From Acidobacteriota bacterium (GTDB lineage: Bacteria; Acidobacteriota; Vicinamibacteria; Vicinamibacterales; UBA8438), in NCBI GenBank assembly GCA_005778315.1, contig SXOW01000012.1, forward strand, positions 1 through 12,991: a stretch of 12,991 nucleotides of DNA, read 5' to 3'. Positions 1-6,481 of this stretch are shown here, piece after piece. The stretch's first letter is position 1, and the number at the start of each line of letters is the position of its first letter. The translations under genes and the position numbers were made by a program. A model generated the notes under the pieces. The model was given only the letters and a program-made list of their open reading frames with translations. It made no database searches and was not told the origin of the DNA.

Positions 1-1
1 C

Positions 2-301
2 GGCGAGCAGGCCTGGCTGTGGGACGGCTGTGACGACGCGGGGCGCGCGCTGTCGAGCGGCACCTACGTGGCGCGGCTGCGCTCGGCCACGGGGGCGGCG
101 ACGCGTGGCGACGGCTCGGTCCACGCCGCCCACACGGCACCGGAGGCGACGCGTGTCAGTATCGCGGTGGCTCCGGCCCGTTTCGCGCGCGTGAGCCGTT
201 GCAGCGGGAGCATCCCGATACTCTACCGGGTCGGGCGATGCCCCCGCTCGAAAAATTGGCGGGGCACGATCCACGGAACTTCGACGATTCTCTCGCTATA
301 A
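2..301 (+). CDS. C-terminal fragment of a protein with a FlgD-like Ig domain (5' partial)
   Basis: The reading frame is open from base 2. Its first residues (W-D-G-C-D-D-A-G-R-A-L-S-S-G-T-Y-V-A-R-L) match the end of FlgD-type Ig-like domains, whose hallmark is W-D-G-x-D-x-x-G-x-x-(x)-x-S-G-x-Y. Such domains usually close large secreted or surface proteins, where they have a structural role. The start and catalytic part lie outside the window. In the family the protein normally ends within about 10-20 residues of S-G-x-Y, but here the frame runs about 80 more residues of Arg/Ser/Gly-rich, low-quality sequence to a TAA at 299-301. That stop overlaps a likely promoter -10 of the next gene. The tail may be genuine, or a frameshift near 100-130 may have removed the natural end. 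The domain call is reasonably safe; the end coordinate is not. Confidence 0.45.
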   Translation, partial: GEQAWLWDGCDDAGRALSSGTYVARLRSATGAATRGDGSVHAAHTAPEATRVSIAVAPARFARVSRCSGSIPILYRVGRCPRSKNWRGTIHGTSTILSL

Positions 302-302
302 T
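297..302 (+). promoter_or_regulatory. Candidate -10 element for the VOC fusion gene
   Basis: A perfect TATAAT stands in otherwise GC-rich DNA 58 bp before the ATG at 360. No convincing TTGACA-like box lies 16-18 bp upstream, so the call rests on the -10 alone. It would give a leader of about 50 nt that contains the AGAAAGG ribosome binding site (346-352). Confidence 0.35.
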
Positions 303-359
303 TGGTCCTCTCGAGCCCAGCACCGCCGACGTCACCCGGACGAACAGAAAGGCAACACC

Positions 360-2090
360 ATGATTCGGAACCGAGTCGTCATGGCCACGCTCAGCGCGGC
401 CGCACTCGTACTCCCCGGCCTGGCCGCTGCGGCTGACTACCACCACGTCCACATCACGTCGGCAAGCCCTGCACGGGGTGTCGCGTGGTACGCCGAGCAC
501 ATGGGCTGTCAGCCGCTCACGGATCGAAGCGATGCCGCCGATTGCTATGGCGTGGAGGTCATCTTCGTCCCGCAGCCGACATCGGGGGGCAGCCAGGGCA
601 CGGGGGTGGACCACATTGGATTCTCGTTTCGCGACGTGACAGCGAAGATGGCCGAACTCGAAGCCGTGGGCGTGCGAGGCTCGGGCGTCCGGCTGCAGCG
701 CAACGCCGACGGATCGACCCTGCGCGACGTCCCCGGTCTGTTCAAACTCGGTTTTATCTTCGACCCCTGGGGCACGCGGATCGAATTGGTCGAGGATCCG
801 GACACGCTCGGTTTTCACCATGTGCATCTCAGCGCCAGCGACCCGGCGGCCACGCTCGCGTGGTATCGCGATGTGATGGGTGGCACGCCGGCGAGCCTGA
901 AGGGGCGTCTTGACGGACTGCGGTTCGACAACGTCTGGTTTCTGGTGTCCGCGTATCCGGAGGGGACGCCAGGCACCACCGTGGAGCGCGCGATTGACCA
1001 CGTGGGCTTCATGGTCGACGACCTCGACCCATCGGCCGCCATGTTCCGCGAGCGGGGCGTGACCTTCGAGTCAGAGCCGGCGGTGCCAGAGGGCGGGCGC
1101 ACCTCGGCCAGACGGGCGTATCTCGCTGGCCCTGACGGCGTACGGGTCGAGGTCGTCGAGACGGGATTCGCGGGAGCTGACGTCGACCTCGGCGCCGCCA
1201 TTCTGACCACGGACACCCTCGGGAATTACGACGCGCCCAGAACGCCGTGGGGTGAACCCGACTTCCAGGGCGTCTGGACCAATAGCTCTGCCGCCGGGAT
1301 CCCGTTCGAACGACCGGCGGATGTCGACGCGGAGGAGCTGACCGCGGAAGAGGCGGTGGCACGACACGAAGGGCGGCTGCTGGGAGGCATCTGGGGCTAC
1401 GAGCGCGAGTGGCGAGACACCACATTGGGCTATGGTCGCCAGGGCGTGTCAACCCAGCCCGCGATGGTCATCGATCCGCCCAACGGCCGACTCCCGGCCC
1501 GCACGGGACGCGTAGCACGGGCGGTCACCGCCGGAGACGAGCGTGCACCGGGTGAGGCCAGCACCGCGGGTGGACCCGAGGATCTGTCGACCTGGGTCCG
1601 CTGCATCACCCGCGGCCTGATCCCTACCCCGGGCGGCTACAACAACGGGCTGCAAATCGTACAAGGGCCCGGCTATGTGGCGATTACGCGGGAGATGGTC
1701 CACGAAACCCGCATCGTGCCGACCAAGCCCGAGCCGGCGCTCGGCCAGAACATACGGTCTTACCTAGGCACCTCGCGCGGCCGGTGGGAGGGCGACACCC
1801 TCGTGGTGGAGAGTACCAACTTCAACGGTGCCACCGGCTTCCAGGGATCGAGCGAAGACGCGACGCTTGTGGAACGCTACACCCGGATTGGCCCCGCCAC
1901 ACTCGAATATCAGTTCACCATCGACGACCCGACCGTCTGGACGCAACCGTGGACCGCGATGTTTCGCTGGGACCTGGACGAGAGTCAGTACGAGCTGGTG
2001 GAGTACGCGTGCCATGAGGGCAACTACGGGATGACCAACATCCTCAGCGGCGCACGGGCGCGTGACGCGGCCGAACAGGACGGCCGGTAA
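360..2090 (+). CDS. Secreted fusion: two VOC domains plus an unnamed C-terminal domain
   Basis: The 576-aa product starts at an ATG preceded by AGAAAGG with 7-nt spacing. Residues 1-25 form a Sec signal peptide ending A-A-A-A, so the protein is probably periplasmic. Residues 27-146 and 152-268 are two glyoxalase/VOC domains. Each keeps the three expected metal-ligand positions: H29, H85, E142 and H154, H214, E264. This matches VOC enzymes that use a divalent metal, but the substrate cannot be read from sequence. Residues 295-566 are a separate domain shared with the protein at 3887-4951. Shared blocks are P-D-x-Q-G-x-W-T, D-P-P-x-G-R-x-P-A, S-R-G-x-W-E-G-D-T-L-V, V-E-R-[YF]-T-R and E-Y-A-C-H. 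I know this domain as common in Acidobacteria-like genomes but cannot name a function. Its two cysteines (C415, C551) are conserved in the paralogue. The VOC calls are firm; the activity is unknown. Confidence 0.88.
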   Translation: MIRNRVVMATLSAAALVLPGLAAAADYHHVHITSASPARGVAWYAEHMGCQPLTDRSDAADCYGVEVIFVPQPTSGGSQGTGVDHIGFSFRDVTAKMAELEAVGVRGSGVRLQRNADGSTLRDVPGLFKLGFIFDPWGTRIELVEDPDTLGFHHVHLSASDPAATLAWYRDVMGGTPASLKGRLDGLRFDNVWFLVSAYPEGTPGTTVERAIDHVGFMVDDLDPSAAMFRERGVTFESEPAVPEGGRTSARRAYLAGPDGVRVEVVETGFAGADVDLGAAILTTDTLGNYDAPRTPWGEPDFQGVWTNSSAAGIPFERPADVDAEELTAEEAVARHEGRLLGGIWGYEREWRDTTLGYGRQGVSTQPAMVIDPPNGRLPARTGRVARAVTAGDERAPGEASTAGGPEDLSTWVRCITRGLIPTPGGYNNGLQIVQGPGYVAITREMVHETRIVPTKPEPALGQNIRSYLGTSRGRWEGDTLVVESTNFNGATGFQGSSEDATLVERYTRIGPATLEYQFTIDDPTVWTQPWTAMFRWDLDESQYELVEYACHEGNYGMTNILSGARARDAAEQDGR

Positions 2091-2290
2091 CACCCGACGG
2101 CACCAGGCCTCGTCGGCGCGCGTGCGCTGCGCCGCCCTGGCCCCTGGGCTGGCGTCCTGGCTCAGGGTCGCGCTGCGGCAGACCCGCGCCTCCGACCCCC
2201 CCTGGAAGACGCCACCGACATGTCAGACCCGGGGCGCGCAGGATGCCATGCCCTACGCTCGAGAAGCGCGGGCTGGGGCTAGACGCTCCC

Positions 2291-2449
2291 CTACAGCGAA
2301 GCCAACCGCGGGAAGAGATCGTTGAACGCGTAATCCAGGAACTGTCCGTGCAGGTAGTCGCCGATTCGCGAACGGCCACGCATGTGCTCGTCCAGTTCAG
2401 GAACCGTCGTCCGCAGATGGCTACATCCCGAGGTGCCCTGACACGTGGC
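2291..2449 (-). pseudogene. Possible C-terminal remnant of an unidentified gene
   Basis: One minus-strand frame reads like real protein, with mostly G/C-ending codons and balanced composition. It contains T-V-P-E-L-D-E-H-M, then G-D-Y-L-H-G-Q-F-L-D-Y-A-F-N-D-L-F-P-R, and ends at a TAG (2291-2293). No suitable start with a ribosome binding site is visible. Upstream the frame runs through the terminator-like hairpin and into the out-of-frame 3' part of the NHL gene. It may be the tail of a gene whose front was lost, or chance. I do not recognise the family. Confidence 0.2.
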
Positions 2450-2468
2450 GCGCCCGGTTGCGAAGCAT

Positions 2469-2500
2469 GCGCCGGTCCAGGTGACGCCCTGGACCGGCGC
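2469..2500 (-). terminator. Strong hairpin after the NHL gene
   Basis: There is a perfect 13-bp inverted repeat (GCGCCGGTCCAGG and its complement) with a 6-nt loop (TGACGC), 10 bp past the TAG of the minus-strand NHL gene. The stem is very GC-rich, but no T-tract follows on either strand. It is best read as a transcript end or 3'-stabilising structure, possibly working for both convergent genes, rather than a textbook intrinsic terminator. Confidence 0.55.
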
Positions 2501-2510
2501 GACCCGCTCT

Positions 2511-3680
2511 CTACTGTACGGCGTACTTCGTGAACGCGCCGCCCGCCCACTGTAGTGAGTTGGGGCCTTCCGCCGCGTACACATTGCCGTCCGCGTCGAC
2601 GGCGACCCCTTCACCGGCGGCACCCTGATACGGCCGCGGGTCGGAGTCGAACGGCGGAATGAAGGCGGTGATGCGGTCCTCATCCACGGGCCCGATACGA
2701 ACGCCGTTCTTCCAGTTCGGATGGCTGATCATGCTCGACTCGGAGTCGATCGCATACAGCATGTCGTCCGGGGTAATGAAGATGCCGCTGATGCGTCCGT
2801 AGGCATACCGCGAATCGAGGTAGTTGCCGTCCTGGTCGAAAATCTCGATGCGATGATTGCCGCGGTCCGCGACGAACAGACGTCCCTGGGAATCGAACGC
2901 CATGGCATGGGGTGTGCGGAACTCGCCGTGCAGCGTCCCGATCTTGCCCCACTCTTTGATGAAGGTCCCGTCGGGCGCGAACTTCAAGATCCGGCCGGTG
3001 GCACCGGACTCGAGCCCTTCAGCAATCGCCTGGGCGGTGGTCATGCCCTGGCCGTCATGCCCATCGGACACGTAGATGCTGCCGTCCGGCCCGGTGATGA
3101 CGTCATTGGGCTGGTTGAACTGATTCGGACCGCTCCCGGCCTGACCCGGTGTGCCGAGGCTGAGCAGCAGCTCGCCGGTCTGGCTGAACTTGTGCACCTG
3201 ATGCCCCTTGGTGCCGTCCGCGTTCGCGGCGAAGTCCGTGACCCACACATTGCTATCGGGGTCCACGTGGATGCCGTGCGGCGTCATCATGACCCCACCA
3301 CCGAAGTTCGCGAGCACGTCGCCCGTGTTGCGATCGAACTTGAAGATCGGGTCAACCGGGTTGGAGTCGCAGTTGATTGGGACCCCGCCGCCGAACGTCC
3401 CGGCGCCGCAGCGCTCGTAGGCCCAGATGTGACCGTCGTTCGGGTCGATATCGACACCGGCGGTCGATCCCCACTCCCGACCTTCAGGCAGGGTTCCCCA
3501 GTTCGCGATCACCCTCGGGGCCGGGTTCGGCAGCCCCTCCCCGGTAATCATGTTGCCCAGCGGGGCGGCTACGGGTGCCGCAGCCGTTTCGGCCATTGGC
3601 GCCGGCTCGGCCGCGCAGCCAACAACAACGAGCGCTCCGCCAATACACAACGTGGACATCAAAAGACGTGACGATGACAT
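2511..3680 (-). CDS. NHL-repeat beta-propeller lipoprotein, peptidylglycine alpha-amidating lyase-like
   Basis: The 389-aa product has a start supported by GGGAG (3688-3692) 7 nt upstream. Residues 1-22 are a lipoprotein signal with lipobox V-V-G-C22, followed by an Ala/Pro-rich linker to about 45. Several NHL-type blades follow, including P-H-G-I-H-V-D (134-140), N-D-V-I-x-G-P-D-G (192-200), R-T-P-H-A-M-A-F-D (255-263) and V-A-D-R-G-N-H-R-I (270-278). Blade order and the H-Q-V-H-K-F and V-S-D-G elements resemble the lyase half of peptidylglycine amidating enzymes. Two zinc-ligand histidines of that lyase seem kept (H135, H258), but the third position appears to be Glu (E357, in G-E-G-V-A-V-D). 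It may therefore be a propeller relative with another role. It is probably anchored in the outer membrane or periplasm. It faces away from the gene at 3887. Confidence 0.85.
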   Translation of the reverse strand: MSSSRLLMSTLCIGGALVVVGCAAEPAPMAETAAAPVAAPLGNMITGEGLPNPAPRVIANWGTLPEGREWGSTAGVDIDPNDGHIWAYERCGAGTFGGGVPINCDSNPVDPIFKFDRNTGDVLANFGGGVMMTPHGIHVDPDSNVWVTDFAANADGTKGHQVHKFSQTGELLLSLGTPGQAGSGPNQFNQPNDVITGPDGSIYVSDGHDGQGMTTAQAIAEGLESGATGRILKFAPDGTFIKEWGKIGTLHGEFRTPHAMAFDSQGRLFVADRGNHRIEIFDQDGNYLDSRYAYGRISGIFITPDDMLYAIDSESSMISHPNWKNGVRIGPVDEDRITAFIPPFDSDPRPYQGAAGEGVAVDADGNVYAAEGPNSLQWAGGAFTKYAVQ

Positions 3681-3800
3681 TTCATTTCTCCCATCGGGCA
3701 GGCATTCAGTGCGCCCCTCAGACTTCGGTCGGATGATAGCTCGAAATACGGCCTCCCGGTGGATCAGTCAGGCCAGAGACCTGAATCACCCCGAGCCAGG

Positions 3801-3850
3801 GGTCGGCGAAGAGTTGCGGCCGACCGGATCCTGAGGCAATATAGCGCTAT
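3801..3850. promoter_or_regulatory. Inverted repeat and palindrome in the divergent intergenic region
   Basis: The 206-bp gap between two divergent genes must hold both promoters. It contains a 7-bp inverted repeat, GGTCGGC (3801-3807) and GCCGACC (3819-3825), and a perfect 10-bp palindrome ATAGCGCTAT (3841-3850) 37 bp before the ATG at 3887. The AT-rich flank of the palindrome could also serve as a -10. Either could be an operator; no known regulator motif is recognised. Confidence 0.2.
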
Positions 3851-3886
3851 TCCGAGCAACTGCGCAGCCTCGCAAGGAGGGTTGAC

Positions 3887-4951
3887 ATGCACCATCGTCT
3901 GAGAACGGCCGCCGCGGTCTTGGCCATCGGCGCGCTCGCGCCGGTTCTGGCATTCGGACAGACGCCATCGTCGCCGGACGCTGCCGCCGACCCCAACTGG
4001 CAGATGCCGCGCCTGGCCAACGGGCACCCCGACCTGCAAGGCTACTGGACCACCCAGACCTTCACCCCGATGGAGCGCCCGGAGTATCTCGGCGACCAGG
4101 CGTTCTATACCGAGGAGGAGTGGGCGCAACTCCAGGCGCAGCTGACCGTCGACGGCGCCGACCCGCTGGCTCGCGACGTGATCAACCTCGCCGACCCGGC
4201 GGAGCGTGCGCGTGTCCTCGACCAGACCCACCGCGACGAGACCTACGTCCACTACGACAATGCGATCTGGCTGGCCACCCGCGTACCCAAGGGGTTGTCG
4301 ACCCGCCGTACGTCGCTGATCACCGACCCACCCGATGGACGGATCCCGGCTCTCAACGCGGAGGCCGTCGCGCGAGCCGAGGCGCGGCGCGCGGCACGGG
4401 GCGACCGCGGAGCGTTCGACGGGTACGAACTGCGCCCACAAAGCGAGCGCTGCATCTACTACGACTACAATGGCCCGCCGTTGCAGCCGCCGTCCTACAA
4501 CGACATCCACCAGATCTTCCAGACGCCGGACCATGTGGTGATTTTCACGGAGCAGAACAACCACGCGCCGCGAATCGTGCCCCTCGACGGACGCCCCGCC
4601 ATCCCGGAGCAGATTCGTCAATATCCCGGCGACTCACGCGGGCACTGGGAGGGCGACACGCTGGTGATCGAGAGCAGTCACTTCAACGACCAGTCGGCGT
4701 GGGAAGGCTCGAGCCGCGGTCTCAAGGTGGTGGAGCGATTTACCCGCGTCGCGGACGACCGCATTCACTACACGTTCACCGTCGAGGACCCCGCCACCTG
4801 GGACCGACCGTGGAGCGCGGAGATTCCGATGATGGCCACCGACGGCCCGATGTATGAGTATGCGTGTCACGCGGGCAATCACGACATCCGCCATATCCTC
4901 GAGGTCTATCGCAACATCGAGCGGCAAGGCGACGCGAACGACGCGAAGTAG
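3887..4951 (+). CDS. Secreted stand-alone member of the unnamed domain family
   Basis: The 354-aa product has a perfect AAGGAGG (3874-3880) 6 nt before the ATG, so good translation is expected. Residues 1-24 are a Sec signal peptide ending A-F-G-Q. The rest aligns along its length with the C-terminal domain of the VOC fusion at 360-2090. Shared blocks are P-D-L-Q-G-Y-W-T (48-55), D-P-P-D-G-R-I-P-A (147-155), R-I-V-P (229-232), S-R-G-H-W-E-G-D-T-L-V (250-260), V-E-R-F-T-R (282-287) and Y-E-Y-A-C-H (323-328). The mature protein has only two cysteines (C189, C327), both at positions conserved in the fusion protein, which suggests a disulfide. An insert rich in Ala/Arg/Glu (about 156-180) is probably helical. 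No catalytic motif is known to me. The real gene is certain; the function is not. Confidence 0.85.
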   Translation: MHHRLRTAAAVLAIGALAPVLAFGQTPSSPDAAADPNWQMPRLANGHPDLQGYWTTQTFTPMERPEYLGDQAFYTEEEWAQLQAQLTVDGADPLARDVINLADPAERARVLDQTHRDETYVHYDNAIWLATRVPKGLSTRRTSLITDPPDGRIPALNAEAVARAEARRAARGDRGAFDGYELRPQSERCIYYDYNGPPLQPPSYNDIHQIFQTPDHVVIFTEQNNHAPRIVPLDGRPAIPEQIRQYPGDSRGHWEGDTLVIESSHFNDQSAWEGSSRGLKVVERFTRVADDRIHYTFTVEDPATWDRPWSAEIPMMATDGPMYEYACHAGNHDIRHILEVYRNIERQGDANDAK

Positions 4952-4990
4952 GCACTGGTCCGCGGACGGCTGTTCTCACGTCACGTAGGG

Positions 4991-6451
4991 TCACGACTGT
5001 GTGGACCGCAGCCGCTTCCACGCAAGCCAGACTCCGTTGCAGCTGAACAGACATCCCAGGACGCACAGCGCAACGATCCAGATACGACGTAGCCGCGGGC
5101 GGTCGAGCATCCACGGGAAATCGTGGCTGTGCAGCGCGTTGAACCAGATGCGATACGAGCGCCGGCTCGCGTCGAGTCGTTCAAGGAGACGACCGGTCGT
5201 CAGGTCGATGTGCAGCCAGGTGTCGGCTGGATCGTCGTACCGCACACGCAGTACGGGCAGCGGGCGCGGGGCGTGGTCGCGACCGTAGTAGTACGTGTCG
5301 AACTGCTCGAGCACGCGGTGGTCACGCACGCCGGCGCCTGGCACGAGCACCGCCTGGACGCGGGCGAACATCTGCGCGTCGAACACGGCCTGCGGCTCGC
5401 CGGGGCGGTCCACGTTGGCGGTCCACTGACGACCTGGTCCTACACGCGCCGTGACATACGGACGCCCGGCCGCGCGTAACCACTCGATTTCCTTCACCGA
5501 GTCGGTATCAGCGAGCTCGCCGAAGACGGTCTGTGGATCTCCGGCGAAGCGGGTCGTGCCGGCGAGACGCAGGTGCTGCTCAGGCGTCGGCGCCCCGGTG
5601 GAGAACCAGCGCCCGTGGTCCATGGACAGACCGCCGCTGAGCATCCAGGCCAGCACCACGGCGCCCCCACCCAGGCCCGACACGTGGTGCCAGTACATCG
5701 CTCCCTGGTATGGATACGGGCTGACGCGACTGCGCGCGAACGCCCGCCACCGGACAACCCCCATGACCAGCCCCGTCGCCACGCCAATGGTGCCGGCCAT
5801 CGACAGCCACCAGACCAGGCCGTCCCACAGCGCCCAGTGACGACGAATCGCGGTCGCGTACAGCCAGTGGGGCACCGACCCGACCCAGCTCCACCCGCGC
5901 GTCGCTCGCGTCGTCTGTTGAACAATCTCGCCCGTCTGACTGGATACGTACAGCACGGTCGCGCGCGGGTCGTTGAGCCGGACGCGGTGCAAGGGGCGAT
6001 GGTCGGCAAAGCCCTCATGCACCGTCCACTGGTCGTCGGCGATGGTCTGCAGGTGTTCGATCGCGCCGTCGCCGCACCGTTGAACCACGCGTCGAGCCAG
6101 CGCCGCGTCGACATGAATCGGCCCGTCGCCGGTGTCGGCCCAGTAGCTGTCGATGCCGTCCGGGCCATGCACATGCACCACGGCGCGGGCGGTCAGTGAG
6201 GTCAGCCGCAGGGCCGACGTCTCGCCGGTCGAGGCACGGCTCAGCAGTGAGGGATGAACCGTGACCTGCTCGATGTCGATCGGTTCGAGGCACGCGAAAC
6301 GTTGCGCCTCGGTCTGCGCGGGGTAGGGCCGAAACACCATGACCGCCCCGCTTGCGAACCACATCGCGAACAGCAGACACAGCCCGATACCGAGGTATCG
6401 GTGGACGGCCGCGAGTCCGCTCCTCCAGTCACGCAGGCGATTGGGTGTCAT
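4991..6451 (-). CDS. PepSY-associated transmembrane protein, probable ferric-siderophore reductase partner
   Basis: The 486-aa product has four predicted membrane helices: about 18-40, 207-233, 254-276 and 456-477. Large periplasmic segments lie between the first and second and between the third and fourth. This is the layout of PepSY-TM proteins, which often sit beside TonB-dependent siderophore receptors and are thought to reduce or release iron in the periplasm. Histidines near helix ends (H17, H195, H255/H256, H441, H443) are candidate haem ligands. The gene starts 30 bp after the receptor stop on the same strand, so the two are likely cotranscribed. No Shine-Dalgarno sequence is visible before the ATG, so translation may depend on the upstream gene. 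The C-terminus ends in a short basic tail. The family and topology are well supported; the substrate and reductase role are inferred from context. Confidence 0.82.
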   Translation of the reverse strand: MTPNRLRDWRSGLAAVHRYLGIGLCLLFAMWFASGAVMVFRPYPAQTEAQRFACLEPIDIEQVTVHPSLLSRASTGETSALRLTSLTARAVVHVHGPDGIDSYWADTGDGPIHVDAALARRVVQRCGDGAIEHLQTIADDQWTVHEGFADHRPLHRVRLNDPRATVLYVSSQTGEIVQQTTRATRGWSWVGSVPHWLYATAIRRHWALWDGLVWWLSMAGTIGVATGLVMGVVRWRAFARSRVSPYPYQGAMYWHHVSGLGGGAVVLAWMLSGGLSMDHGRWFSTGAPTPEQHLRLAGTTRFAGDPQTVFGELADTDSVKEIEWLRAAGRPYVTARVGPGRQWTANVDRPGEPQAVFDAQMFARVQAVLVPGAGVRDHRVLEQFDTYYYGRDHAPRPLPVLRVRYDDPADTWLHIDLTTGRLLERLDASRRSYRIWFNALHSHDFPWMLDRPRLRRIWIVALCVLGCLFSCNGVWLAWKRLRSTQS

Positions 6452-6481
6452 CTGCCGGGCGGGGGGCGGCCCGCGCGGACC

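Larger units (their letters stand above)
2091..2510. other. 420-bp gap between convergent genes
   Basis: No intact gene is convincing here. The segment holds a short inverted repeat (CGGCGC 2114-2119 with GCGCCG 2129-2134) just after the VOC gene, which could aid termination but is weak. It also holds a minus-strand coding-like remnant ending at 2291 and a strong hairpin at 2469-2500; both are listed separately. The longer open frames across this stretch have no recognisable domain and shift-like composition. Confidence 0.4.

Noticed and set aside
156..1001. Long minus-strand open frame opposite the first VOC gene half
   Set aside because: It is antisense to a clear VOC coding frame, Arg-rich, has no domain or ribosome site, and is expected from high-GC codon bias.
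2721..3671. 316-residue plus-strand open frame
   Set aside because: It lies entirely opposite the NHL lipoprotein, which has a lipobox, blades and a ribosome binding site; the antisense frame has no recognisable motif.
3764..4621. 285-residue minus-strand open frame
   Set aside because: It covers the divergent promoter region and the antisense of the 3887 gene, whose paralogy and AAGGAGG site make it the real one.
4958..4967. Palindrome GTCCGCGGAC between the convergent 3887 and 4991 genes
   Set aside because: It has no loop and no T-tract, so it is a poor terminator; palindromes of this length are common in GC-rich DNA.
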